Shown in pieces: positions 1 to 7,756 of a DNA stretch of 64,000 nucleotides. Location of the stretch: the NCBI RefSeq assembly GCF_022549215.1, contig NZ_JAKZFC010000001.1, positions 186,001 through 250,000 of the forward strand. The letters run 5' to 3'. How positions within the stretch are numbered: position 1 is the first letter of the stretch; every line of letters begins with the position of its first letter. Source of the stretch: Solibacillus palustris (GTDB taxonomy: Bacteria; Bacillota; Bacilli; Bacillales_A; Planococcaceae). The notes beneath the pieces were generated by a model that ran no database searches, had not been told where the DNA came from, and saw only the letters and a list, made by a program, of their open reading frames with translations. The position numbers were made by a program, and so were the translations under genes.

Positions 1-254
1 AGAATCGTTGGTTTTCCTTCTGCGTGTAACCATTCACCATATACAACAGGGTGGCCAGCTGTTTGTTCAACTGCAACGTTTTCGATATTTAATGATTTTA
101 AGTGATCTGCTAACCAGTTCGCAGCAGTCGCCATATCTGCTTTGTGCTCGGATAGGGCAGAAATACTTGGAATGCGTAAAAATTCGTTTAATTCGGCTAA
201 ATGGCGCGCACGATGTTCTGTAAAGTAAGCATCTAATGTTTGTAAATGATTCAT
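1..254 (-). CDS. M20 family metallopeptidase (dipeptidase), N-terminal part
   Basis: The first 84 codons of a minus-strand gene that runs off the left edge. Translation gives MNHLQTLDAYFTEHRARHL, then LNEFLRIPSISAL and later EQTAGHPVVYGEWLHAEGKPT. The RIPSIS block near residue 27 and the VVYGEW strand are typical of the start of M20/M25/M40 zinc dipeptidases, which hydrolyse small peptides in the cytoplasm. The ATG at 254 has a GGAGG site eight bases upstream. The metal ligands lie outside the window, so catalytic competence cannot be judged. The family call is fairly safe; the substrate is unknown. Confidence 0.82.
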   Translation of the reverse strand, partial: MNHLQTLDAYFTEHRARHLAELNEFLRIPSISALSEHKADMATAANWLADHLKSLNIENVAVEQTAGHPVVYGEWLHAEGKPTI

Positions 255-303
255 AAATGGGCCTCCTATTATTTCGATTATAGAAATAAGTATAGCATAC
301 GCT

Positions 304-2095
304 TTAGCCTTTATCATGATTTGGCTGCACAGAATACGGTACATTCATAATAGAAATTCCAGGCTGTGCTAAAAGTGCTTGCTTCAATGCAAAGGCATGA
401 TGGTTATGCAATGCGGCATGCCGTTTTTTTTGTGTCACGAGCTGCGGTACAGCAACCATTACATGATAATTTTGTTTGTCTGCTCTAGCTTTTATTTTCA
501 AAATCGTACGCATGAGCGGCTTTAACAAATACTGATTACTTGAGACAAAGGTGATGAGACGAATATTTGGTGCAAACTTAGCCCATTCCTCCTTCATATG
601 TGCCACATCCTCCTTGGAGTGCCCAATATAAAGTGCATACATATTCGAGCAATGCTGTAATTCTAATATAGCAAGTGCTTTTTTCGTTGTTTGATAAATA
701 CCGCTAATCGGAATAATCATGATTTGCCCATTATAATTAGGGAAAACCGTTTCATTCGTTAAAGATTGTGCCACTTCATCATAGTGGTGGCGAATACGCA
801 AACAGCCATAGACAATGATTGGAACAAAAATAACAACAGGCCAAACGACCATCCATTTTGACATAATAAGGGCGATCACAACCGTAGAAGTTAAGAGCAT
901 CGCCAGTAGAGGAACAATCATCTGAGCCGTTTTCCAATAGCAAATGACGAGCCCCAGTAATGCACACGTAAATGGTACAAATACACCGACTGCATATAAA
1001 GGAATCAGTTGCTCGGTATTACCTTGAAACACCACAATACACAGAATAGCTGCGATACTAAGAGCAATCATACTATTAGAGTAGCCTAAGACGATCTCCA
1101 CGATTTAAAAAGATACGCGGTGCATAACCGTCCTTCGCGAGATTCGCTAATAGTTGCGGAAACGCTGCAAAGGAAGTGTTCGCTGCAAGTAATAAAATAC
1201 TAATCGTTACAGCCTGAATGAAAAAATAAAAGCCATTTCGTCCAACAATTTGAGACGCAAGCTGTGATAAAACCGTCTCATTCATCGATGGTGTAATTTG
1301 AAAATGCGTGGCGAAAATCAGGACACCACTAAAGAGCAACGTTAAGATACCCGCTAATACTAACATCGTTTTTTGTGCATTGACGGCAGTTGGCTTCTTG
1401 AAATTGGGAACCGCATTACTAATCGCTTCTACACCTGTAAGCGCGGAACAGCCAACCGCAAAAGCTTTAATGAGCAACATCCATGAAAAAGCTTCCACTG
1501 TAGTCGGGGAAACGATCACCGCATCATTCCATTTAAAAAGTGCCATGATGAAAACGAGAAGCATCGCCACAATAAAGCCGTACACAGGAAACATCAATAC
1601 ACGTGCGGTTTCCGTTACACCACGTAAATTAAGTAATAGTATCCCACCGATAAAAAGCACACTAATTAAAATTCGAGACGCATGTAAACTTGGAAAGGCA
1701 CTAGTTAAGGCATCCACACCAGCAGATACGCTTACGGCAATCGTTAAAATATAATCGACTAAAAGAAGCCCGGCTGTACAAAGTGCTACATAGTTATTCA
1801 TATATTTTTGTGTGACTTTATAGGCGCCTCCACCCTCTGGAAACTGGGTAATGACCGAACGATAAGCAATAACAAGTAAAAACAGCAAAGCCAATATGAG
1901 CCCAGCAACGGGTAATGTATAGAGCGAATTCAAGGCAGTTGCCGCCCAAAGTACGATCATGATTTGTTCTGGTCCATAGGCAACCGAAGATAATGCATCC
2001 GAGGACAGGAGAGCAAGCGCTTCTTTTTTCGATACCGCTTGCTGTTTTTCACTGTTCAATTTTAAAGGCTTTCCGATAAAAATTTGTTTCCACAT
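304..2095 (-). pseudogene. kimA: KimA-type potassium/proton symporter (APC superfamily), frameshifted
   Basis: Two overlapping reading frames together give one protein of about 600 residues, the usual KimA (YdaO) length. The N-terminal frame (1076-2095) has IGKPLK, LSSDALSSVAYGPEQ, FPEGGGAY, SALTGVEAISNA and FPQLLANLAKDGYAPR. It breaks off after RGDRL. The second frame resumes at GYSNSMIAL and carries LIPLYAVGVFVPF and VVWPVVIFVPI plus the cytosolic tail. One extra base at about 1087 accounts for the shift. KimA imports potassium and is inhibited by cyclic di-AMP in B. subtilis. The ATG at 2095 (MWKQIF) is preferred to the upstream GTG because an AGGAAAAGG site precedes it. No ydaO-type cyclic di-AMP riboswitch was seen upstream. 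Either a real lesion or a sequencing error. Confidence 0.8.
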
Positions 2096-2410
2096 TACAC
2101 ACCACACCTTTTCCTGAATTTCTGTTTCATGTATTGAATATTTTGAATGAATGCATTATGCGCTCGAAAATGCTAGATAACAAGTTACTATCGATTCATT
2201 TATTTTCCAGTTTCGTGACGCATCATCAAAATGAGAGAGGGCTTTCTACTATGAAGGAAAAGCGAAGCATATAAAAAAAGAAGTGTAGGAAATTTAGAAA
2301 AACACAAATCGAAACCAAATAGCGCGACTTTATGTCTTTACTTATGTAGATTTCATTTGGAAAATTTTACGTTTCTATCGTCAAAAAAATACGCTACGAT
2401 AGAATGAACA

Positions 2411-2603
2411 GATTTAACTTGTTTCAGCGGAAGTCCCAATTTCTATAAGAGGGGGATAAATGCCTAAATGTGCAACTCGATTCAGTGGAAGTTCAAACTC
2501 TAGCTGAATCAAGTTATGCCCCGGCGGATGTCACAGATTTTTAAGGGGAGTTTTTCGAGCGCGCTCGAAAAAATCTGGACGCAATTACGCCGAGGCGTAA
2601 TTG
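2411..2603 (+). repeat. Dispersed structured repeat family A, copy 1
   Basis: This fills most of the gap between kimA and the PlsY-like gene. It begins with a TTCAGCGGAAGT block and a GATTCAG/CTGAATC hairpin. It continues with GGCGGATGTCACAGATTT, a CAGATTTTT...AAAAATCTG stem with a self-complementary CGAGCGCGCTCG inside, and ends with ATTACGCCGAGGCGTAAT. Copies 2 and 3 lie at 4731-4922 and 50827-50943, in the same orientation. Function unknown. Confidence 0.8.
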
Positions 2604-2631
2604 ATAATAAGCAATAAAGGAGATGCAGGCA

Positions 2632-3186
2632 ATGCTGTATATTTTTCTAAGTTATTTGGTCGGCACCATTTTATTTGCGGTTCTAGTGGGTAAAGTAAAG
2701 GGCATTGATTTGCAACAAGCCAATAGTGGCAATTTAGGCGCACGTAATGCAGGACGAACACTTGGAAAAGGTGCCTTTGTCATTGTTGCGATTGGAGATG
2801 GCTTGAAAGGGCTCCTAGTCGTCTTAGTGGGGCGGCTGCTGGACTATTCTGAAATAACGATTGCACTTGCAGTTATTGCCGTTATTCTCGGTCACCTTTA
2901 TCCATTTTGGAATAAGGGGAAGGGGGGCAAGGGCGTTGCAACAATCATCGGGGCAATGGTAATGTTTGCACCACTGTCTTTTCTCGTATTTTTAGGAGGA
3001 TTTGGATTAAGCGTCATTCTTACAAAAAGTGCAACAATTAGCATGGTTGTAGGGTTTGTTGCTTATGGATTGCCACTTGTCGTACAACAACCCGCGGGAA
3101 GCCTATTTTGTATTGCCTTACTGCTCGTTATTTGGAAGCAACGAAAAAGCATAATAGAGAGAGTGAAACCAAATGTATTGGAGTAA
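2632..3186 (+). CDS. PlsY-like glycerol-3-phosphate acyltransferase paralogue
   Basis: An integral membrane protein of 184 residues with five or more hydrophobic segments. It has PlsY motif 1 as SGNLGARNAGR (near residue 33) and motif 2 as GHLYPFW followed by KGGKGVAT (near residue 100). PlsY transfers acyl groups from acyl-phosphate to glycerol-3-phosphate in phospholipid synthesis. Two departures stand out: motif 1 has GARN where PlsY has GATN, and the C-terminal motif 3 (HxENIxR...GxE type) is degenerate here (QRKSIIERVKPN). The ATG at 2632 sits nine bases after AAAGGAG; the ATG at 2623 is too close to that site. It overlaps the next gene by 14 bases, so the two are probably translationally coupled. 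It may use a different acceptor from true PlsY. Confidence 0.8.
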   Translation: MLYIFLSYLVGTILFAVLVGKVKGIDLQQANSGNLGARNAGRTLGKGAFVIVAIGDGLKGLLVVLVGRLLDYSEITIALAVIAVILGHLYPFWNKGKGGKGVATIIGAMVMFAPLSFLVFLGGFGLSVILTKSATISMVVGFVAYGLPLVVQQPAGSLFCIALLLVIWKQRKSIIERVKPNVLE

Positions 3187-4690
3187 AATTGCTACAACAG
3201 AAAAAGAATTCGAAGCGATTGCGGCCTTAAACTATGAGACTTTTGTTGAAGAAATTCCGCAGCATACATCAAATAATCAAAAGCGATTAGTCGATAAATT
3301 TCATGCTGAAAATACATATATCGTCGTCTATAAAGGAGTAGAAATCGTTGGCATGGCTGCGTTTCGCGATAAGCGCCCCTTTTCAATCGATCAAAAAATT
3401 GGCATCGTTGAAAAGCATTTAGCACCAGAGGATTGTAACTATTTATGTGAAATCCGATTATTAGCGGTGAAAAAAGCACATCGTAATGGGCGTGTATTTT
3501 CTAAGCTAGCTACGGCCATTTATCGCTACTATTATGACAAGGGCTATACGGCATGCGTCATTTCAGGTACGGTACGTGAGGAAAAGCTGTATAGCGAGAT
3601 GGGCTTTAAACAGTTTGCGCCAGCAGTAGGGACAGAAGAAGCACGTTTTTTACCAATGGTGCTGACACGTAAAGATAGCGCAGTATTTCGTGAGCGCTTA
3701 CGTGAAAATAATGCTGTATTTTACCCTGGCCCTGTCGCAATGGAATTGTCGATTGAGCAATCGGTTTTATCGCATCGCTCGCTTCAATTTGAGCAGGAAC
3801 TTGCACAGATGAAAGAAACATTGTGTCAGCTAACGAGTGCACAGTTTGTCATTCCGATGGTGGGCAGTGGCACATTAGCGAATGACGCGATGTTAGGACA
3901 GCTAAAAAGTGATTTTAACGATGGACGCGGCTTATTTTTAACGAACGGCGAGTTTGGCAATCGGTTGATTCATCAGGCGCAGCAATGGGATTTATCGTTT
4001 GATTGGTTAGATTTTGGTTGGGGGCAGTCATTTTCAATCGAACGGATCGAGCAGCAACTGCAAATAGATACGTATCGTTATATTGTCTTCGTTCATAGTG
4101 AAACGTCCAATAGTACAATGAATCCATTAGAGGACCTGAAGCAATTAGCAGCGCGTTATGATATCGCTTTATGCGCGGATTGTGTGAGTTCGTTTGGGGC
4201 TACACCGTTTTCGATGGCGCATTTACATTATGCAACGGCGAGTAGTGGCAAAGCGCTTGGGACAATTGCGGGGGTTGCTTTCGTCTTTTGTAAGGAAGCG
4301 CCACAAGTAAGCGTCGCGCCACTGTATATGAATTTACCTTATTATATGGAAAAAACAATTCCATTTACGCTGCCACATTTCTTAGTTCAGTCCGTCAACA
4401 CCGCGCTAAAGGCATATCCAGAACGCTTTGAAAACTTACAAAACCGGTTGGAGCTTGTAAGAAAAGCCGCGTTACCGATTCAGGCAGTGAACCCGATTAT
4501 AGCGACGTTGCAGCATGCAGAAATGCCAAAAATTATGGAAACCTGTGTGTTAAATGGCTTTTTGTTACATGGGGATAGCGGCTATTTAAAAGAGCGACAT
4601 AGCGCACAAATTAGTATGATTCAGCCGAAATTTGAACGGGATTTCAAAAAGGTAGCAGAACTTATTGCGAATATCATGAAAACGTTGTAG
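3173..4690 (+). CDS. GNAT acyltransferase fused to class V PLP aminotransferase
   Basis: A two-domain protein of 505 residues. Residues 1 to about 165 form a GNAT-type acyltransferase (LNYETFVEEIPQH, YLCEIRLLAV, AHRNGRVFSKL, YSEMGFKQF); the opening resembles acyl-homoserine-lactone synthase and N-acyl amino acid synthase starts more than small acetyltransferases. From about 190 onward is a fold-type I aminotransferase of the serine-pyruvate/alanine-glyoxylate/phosphonate group. D336 (CADCVSSFGA) should hold the PLP nitrogen and K360 (SSGKALG) should form the Schiff base. The gene starts inside the PlsY-like gene, with a GAGAGAG site upstream. Fusion and overlap suggest one pathway in which an amino compound is made and acylated. 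The substrates are unknown. Confidence 0.85.
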   Translation: MYWSKIATTEKEFEAIAALNYETFVEEIPQHTSNNQKRLVDKFHAENTYIVVYKGVEIVGMAAFRDKRPFSIDQKIGIVEKHLAPEDCNYLCEIRLLAVKKAHRNGRVFSKLATAIYRYYYDKGYTACVISGTVREEKLYSEMGFKQFAPAVGTEEARFLPMVLTRKDSAVFRERLRENNAVFYPGPVAMELSIEQSVLSHRSLQFEQELAQMKETLCQLTSAQFVIPMVGSGTLANDAMLGQLKSDFNDGRGLFLTNGEFGNRLIHQAQQWDLSFDWLDFGWGQSFSIERIEQQLQIDTYRYIVFVHSETSNSTMNPLEDLKQLAARYDIALCADCVSSFGATPFSMAHLHYATASSGKALGTIAGVAFVFCKEAPQVSVAPLYMNLPYYMEKTIPFTLPHFLVQSVNTALKAYPERFENLQNRLELVRKAALPIQAVNPIIATLQHAEMPKIMETCVLNGFLLHGDSGYLKERHSAQISMIQPKFERDFKKVAELIANIMKTL

Positions 4691-4730
4691 GAGAGGGCAA
4701 GGGTAGATGTAGCAACAGACCATAAATCAT

Positions 4731-4922
4731 TTGATTTCTTTCAGCAGAAGTCTCTCACCTCTGTAGGGGGTGAGATGAATGCCAAGTGTTCACAATTTCA
4801 GTGGGTATTCAAATATTCGCTGAAAGAAGTTAAAGCCTCCCCGGATGTCACAGATTTGGAAAGGGGTTCTTTGCCCGAGCGTAAAGCCGAATCCAGACGT
4901 AATTACGCCAAGGCGAAATTGA
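4731..4922 (+). repeat. Dispersed structured repeat family A, copy 2
   Basis: Same order of blocks as copy 1: TTTCAGCAGAAGTCTC, a TTCAGTGGGTATTC/ATTCGCTGAA hairpin region, CCGGATGTCACAGATTTGG, then ATCCAGACGTAATTACGCC and AAGGCGAAATTG. It is more diverged than copy 1 and in the same orientation, so copies 1 and 2 bracket the PlsY-like/fusion pair as direct repeats. A 63-codon open frame inside it is repeat sequence and not a gene. Confidence 0.72.
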
Positions 4923-5087
4923 TAAATGCAAATAATTACGACGTACCTTACATCATTGTAAGTTAATTGAAAGCCAATCCGATAGAGTGTAAGTATAAAT
5001 TTTGGCAAAATAAAGTTAGAAAGTAACTACATGCATTTAAACATACATTGACTTTTATATAAATAAAATCTATCGGAGGGTTTACAA

Positions 5088-5636
5088 ATGAACGAATTAT
5101 TATCAACAATTTATGATGAATACAACCGCTACATTTACCACCTATGCTTAAAATTAACACGCAATCAAACCGAAGCGGAAGACTTAATGCAAGAAGTTTG
5201 GGTAAAGGTTGTGCGCTACGAAGAATCAGTAGCTGGAGTTGACCATGTAAAAGCTTGGCTTACAACAATTACAATGAATACATTCCGCGACCGTTACCGC
5301 AAAAATGTGCGTCGTAGCAAATACATGATGAGCCAACCTGAACAATTAGACGTACCGATTTTAGATTTGGTTCCCAATAATGAGGCTTCAACAGAGGAAC
5401 TTGTAGAAAAAACAGAAATCACAAAAATTGTCCAAGAAAAAATGAACCAATTAGAAGGCATTTATCAAAAAACATTATGGTATTTCTATGTAGATCAATT
5501 TTCATTAGCAGAAATTTCAGAGCTGATGAAAGTTTCCATCGGCACAGTAAAATCTCGTTTATTCCGCGCAAAGGCTCGTTTAAAAGAAATTTTATTGGCA
5601 GACAATCATGTAGCCGATGCGATTTTACCAGCTTAA
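5088..5636 (+). CDS. ECF-type RNA polymerase sigma factor (orphan)
   Basis: A sigma-70 family factor of 182 residues, the usual ECF size. Region 2 spans about residues 8-75, with LTRNQTEAEDLMQEVWVKV and VKAWLTTITMNTFRDRYRK. Region 4 spans about 120-170, with a helix-turn-helix around LAEISELMKVSIGTVKSRLFRAKARL. It would direct core RNA polymerase to a small regulon. The ATG follows a CGGAGGG site by six bases. No anti-sigma gene follows: a strong terminator begins 45 bases after the stop and the flanks are repeat-rich. Its control is therefore not visible here. Confidence 0.92.
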   Translation: MNELLSTIYDEYNRYIYHLCLKLTRNQTEAEDLMQEVWVKVVRYEESVAGVDHVKAWLTTITMNTFRDRYRKNVRRSKYMMSQPEQLDVPILDLVPNNEASTEELVEKTEITKIVQEKMNQLEGIYQKTLWYFYVDQFSLAEISELMKVSIGTVKSRLFRAKARLKEILLADNHVADAILPA

Positions 5637-5680
5637 TTCTTAGGACGAAAACAACAGTAAAAAGGTTCAATAATTCAATG

Positions 5681-5720
5681 AAAAGAAGGCGCTTTTATAT
5701 ACTAAGAGCGCCTTCTTTTT
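5681..5720 (+). terminator. Intrinsic terminator after the ECF sigma gene
   Basis: AAAAGAAGGCGCT pairs with AGCGCCTTCTTTT across a 12-base loop and ends in a T run. Confidence 0.85.
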
Positions 5721-5887
5721 ATATTGTTAAAGGAACATGAGCATATTTGTAGAATTAACGGCTATAATCATTGGTTTGAATAAATTGTTAATGGAGGAGA
5801 GAGGGTTAAATAAAAAAGATTAATTTTTCTACTAACAATGAGCGAATATACTAACAAAAATGAATCAAGTGCAATCTACTTATTTTC

Positions 5888-5968
5888 GGCGGGCAACGGC
5901 ATGACAGCATTATGGCCACGTGGTACGTGTCCATACTACTGTCTTTAATGCCGCATGCAAGGCCCGCC
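5888..5968. other. Long GC-rich multi-stem inverted repeat
   Basis: An 81-base island, GC-rich against AT-rich surroundings, with nested complementary arms: GGCGGGC/GCCCGCC, CGGCAT/ATGCCG, GACAG/CTGTC and TATGG/CCATA around CCACGTGGTACGTG. The nesting gives one long interrupted hairpin. It has no T run and no adjacent reading frame that would make it a simple terminator. It could be a structured RNA or a protein-bound DNA element. Confidence 0.6.
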
Positions 5969-6240
5969 AAATTAAAATGTTACTTTTCCCTATATAGTTA
6001 AGAGCGTAAAATGCTGCCGCTTGCGCTATGGCGAGGCGGCGGTGATGGATAAAATGTTACGATGTTTACAATTTTGTATTTTTGATTAAAAGTTAAGCTA
6101 AAGCAATAAAATGAGCTGCTTTAATTGCGTCAAAATAATATCATTTTTGGACGGAAGTTGACATCATTCCAATAACAAAGGAAATTTTTGTACACTTCAT
6201 TATAAAACCTTTGTAATAAGAATCAACTTTAGGTTTTATG

Positions 6241-6408
6241 GTAGAGTGGCGCGAAGGGAAGGGGGCGACTTCTAGGGGATCAAGCGTGTGCGGAAAATCC
6301 ACTCATTTGTGCCACCGTTAGAGGCACAAATGAGTTAGTTGTAGCCACGCCCCCAGAAAAGCGTCCCCCGTAACGTAGCAGAACGGACTATATTAGATAT
6401 ATGCACTA
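6241..6408 (+). repeat. Dispersed repeat family D, copy 1
   Basis: The frame GGGGGCGACTTCTAGGGGAT...AGCCACGCCCCCAG-AAAAGCGTCC-CGTAGCAGAACG encloses a perfect 13-base-pair hairpin, ACTCATTTGTGCC (6301-6313) with GGCACAAATGAGT (6323-6335). Copies with the same frame lie at 46452-46686 and, reversed, at 9394-9463. Besides this and the 5888-5968 hairpin, the 5721-6481 gap shows only a weak hairpin near 6015-6045. Confidence 0.72.
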
Positions 6409-6481
6409 CTTGTTATGAGTCCCTCTTACTTCTAATAGCTGCTTGTAGCGTATTTGTTCTATTTATTCCCTATTACGACAT

Positions 6482-6519
6482 AAAAAAGTACGCCAGCCTA
6501 GTAGCTAGCGTACTTTTAT
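6482..6519 (-). terminator. Intrinsic terminator after the Spx-MarR operon
   Basis: AAAGTACGC and GCGTACTTT form a stem; on the minus strand it is followed by a T run. It just overlaps the 3' end of the MarR gene. Confidence 0.8.
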
Positions 6520-6941
6520 AATTTCGCGCATTTTGCAAAGATTTGTGTGAGTGTTTTAAGCTCGTCCTCGTCTAACATTCCAAACAAGCTTTCAAACACC
6601 ACATCGACTTGTTTTTTCGATTGAGCAAGCATTTCGATGCCAGCCCCGGTAATATGAATTTGAGAGGCGCGGCGGTCAGTTTCATTTTGCGTTTTTTCGA
6701 TTAAGCCCGCTTTAAGAAGCTTCGATGTTAATACGGTAACGCCACCCGTTGTCACCTTTAACTTTTCAGCAATTGCAGAAGGTCGTTTTGGCCCCTCTGT
6801 ATGAAGAAAAGCTAAAATTAAAATATGCGACTTTGAAAAGCCTAATAGGTCATGGCTGTTCCATTGGTTTGCGATTTTACGTTCCAATGAGGTCAAAGTT
6901 TCGAAAAGAGCTGATATTTGCTCTCGTTTTTGCTCATTCAT
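6516..6941 (-). CDS. MarR family transcriptional regulator
   Basis: A winged-helix regulator of 141 residues. The core includes SKSHILILAFLHTEGPKRPSAIA, the recognition region LKVTTGGVTVLTSKLLKAGLI, and the wing EKTQNETDRRASQIHIT (about residues 80-97); DRR in the wing is a hallmark of the family. MarR dimers usually repress their own operon and are released by ligands or oxidation. The gene is 26 bases downstream of the Spx-like gene on the same strand and probably shares its transcript. The two CTTA-N4-TAAG palindromes at 7413-7456 upstream of that gene are candidate operators for it. Confidence 0.93.
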   Translation of the reverse strand: MNEQKREQISALFETLTSLERKIANQWNSHDLLGFSKSHILILAFLHTEGPKRPSAIAEKLKVTTGGVTVLTSKLLKAGLIEKTQNETDRRASQIHITGAGIEMLAQSKKQVDVVFESLFGMLDEDELKTLTQIFAKCAKL

Positions 6942-6967
6942 TAGTGGTCAACTCCAAAAAGTTTTCG

Positions 6968-7369
6968 CTATTCTACAGCTAGCTTTTGAAGGGCATTCAG
7001 TTCAAATGCACGCACCTTACGTGGAATGAAGCGACGGATGTCCATTTCGTTATAGCCGATTTGAATGCGTTTTTTATCAAGTAAAATAGGGCTACGCAAC
7101 ATACGTGGATGCTGCTGAATTAAATTGTATAGTTCTTGAATTGACAATTGATCGATATCAATGTCTAAGTTTTTAAAATCGTTTGAGTTTGTTGCGATAA
7201 TTTCGTCTGTACCATCTTCTGTCATGCTTAAAATATGTTTGAACTCGGCTAATGTTAAAGGCTGAGATGTTGTACGTTTTTCAGTGTAAGCGATATGGTT
7301 TTCGTTTAACCATTTTAATGCTTTTCGTGATGAAGAACAGCTTGATTGTGTATAAATTGTAACTGGCAT
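6968..7369 (-). CDS. Spx/ArsC family regulator lacking the second redox cysteine
   Basis: A protein of 133 residues aligning along its whole length with Spx: IYTQSSCSSSRKALKWL, then LSMTEDGTDEIIATNS, HPRMLRSPILLDKKRIQIGYN and MDIRRFIPRKVRAF. Spx binds the alpha subunit C-terminal domain of RNA polymerase and reprograms transcription under disulfide stress. In B. subtilis Spx the sensor is a CxxC pair; here it is C-S-S-S, so only the first cysteine remains. The RNA-polymerase-contact glycine (DGT) and the C-terminal arginines are kept. This points to an Spx paralogue that interacts with polymerase but cannot form the usual disulfide. It leads an operon with MarR. Confidence 0.88.
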   Translation of the reverse strand: MPVTIYTQSSCSSSRKALKWLNENHIAYTEKRTTSQPLTLAEFKHILSMTEDGTDEIIATNSNDFKNLDIDIDQLSIQELYNLIQQHPRMLRSPILLDKKRIQIGYNEMDIRRFIPRKVRAFELNALQKLAVE

Positions 7370-7410
7370 AATGAATTTCCTCGCTTCCCATAATTAAATA
7401 TTTAGGTGAT

Positions 7411-7460
7411 AGCTTAGTGGTAAGTTATGTGTTTATATTTATATCTTACTACTAAGCTAT
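7411..7460. promoter_or_regulatory. Paired palindromic operators upstream of the Spx-MarR operon
   Basis: CTTAGTGGTAAG (7413-7424) and CTTACTACTAAG (7445-7456) are each CTTA-N4-TAAG palindromes, and together with flanking AG/CT they form a larger inverted repeat. They lie 44-90 bases upstream of the Spx-like start codon. On the minus strand a TTGCAA box (7466-7471) and AT-rich -10-like sequence overlap the upstream palindrome. The arrangement fits autorepression by the MarR protein. The protein-site link is inference. Confidence 0.55.
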
Positions 7461-7710
7461 TTATATTGCAACATTTTTTTGTTGGTTTACTTTTCCATTA
7501 TTGTTTACCCACTCTTTTAATAAAATATACGTCTGTGCCAATAAAAAGTTTCAATTTTAACATTACAGTTTTGTAAAGTTGGCGATAAAAGAGGGGTAAC
7601 TTCAAAAAAAGATTCCGCCGCAACGCTGTGTAGTGAGCAAGGTTGCAACCAAATTTTCGGCATTGCGCTCATCGCAAATAACGTAGCAGAGTCGACCTTA
7701 TTGAAAAATG

Positions 7711-7750
7711 AAAAAACGCTATTTTCCTGTTACAGAAAATAGCGTTTTGT
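7711..7750 (-). terminator. Intrinsic terminator after the ABC-F gene
   Basis: AAAACGCTATTTTC pairs with GAAAATAGCGTTTT over an eight-base loop, directly downstream of the minus-strand ABC-F stop. The rest of the gap to 7411 holds only a degenerate stretch ending in CGTAGCAGAG, like the tail of repeat family D. Confidence 0.85.
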
Positions 7751-7756
7751 TTCATT

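Noticed and set aside
1308..1754. 148-codon plus-strand open frame
   Set aside because: It is opposite the conserved kimA-type gene and has no ribosome site; a shadow frame.
2096..2410. Possible cyclic di-AMP (ydaO) riboswitch upstream of kimA
   Set aside because: None of the conserved ydaO blocks were found on the minus strand.
4775..4966. 63-codon open frame after the fusion gene
   Set aside because: It lies inside repeat family A copy 2 and its translation matches nothing.
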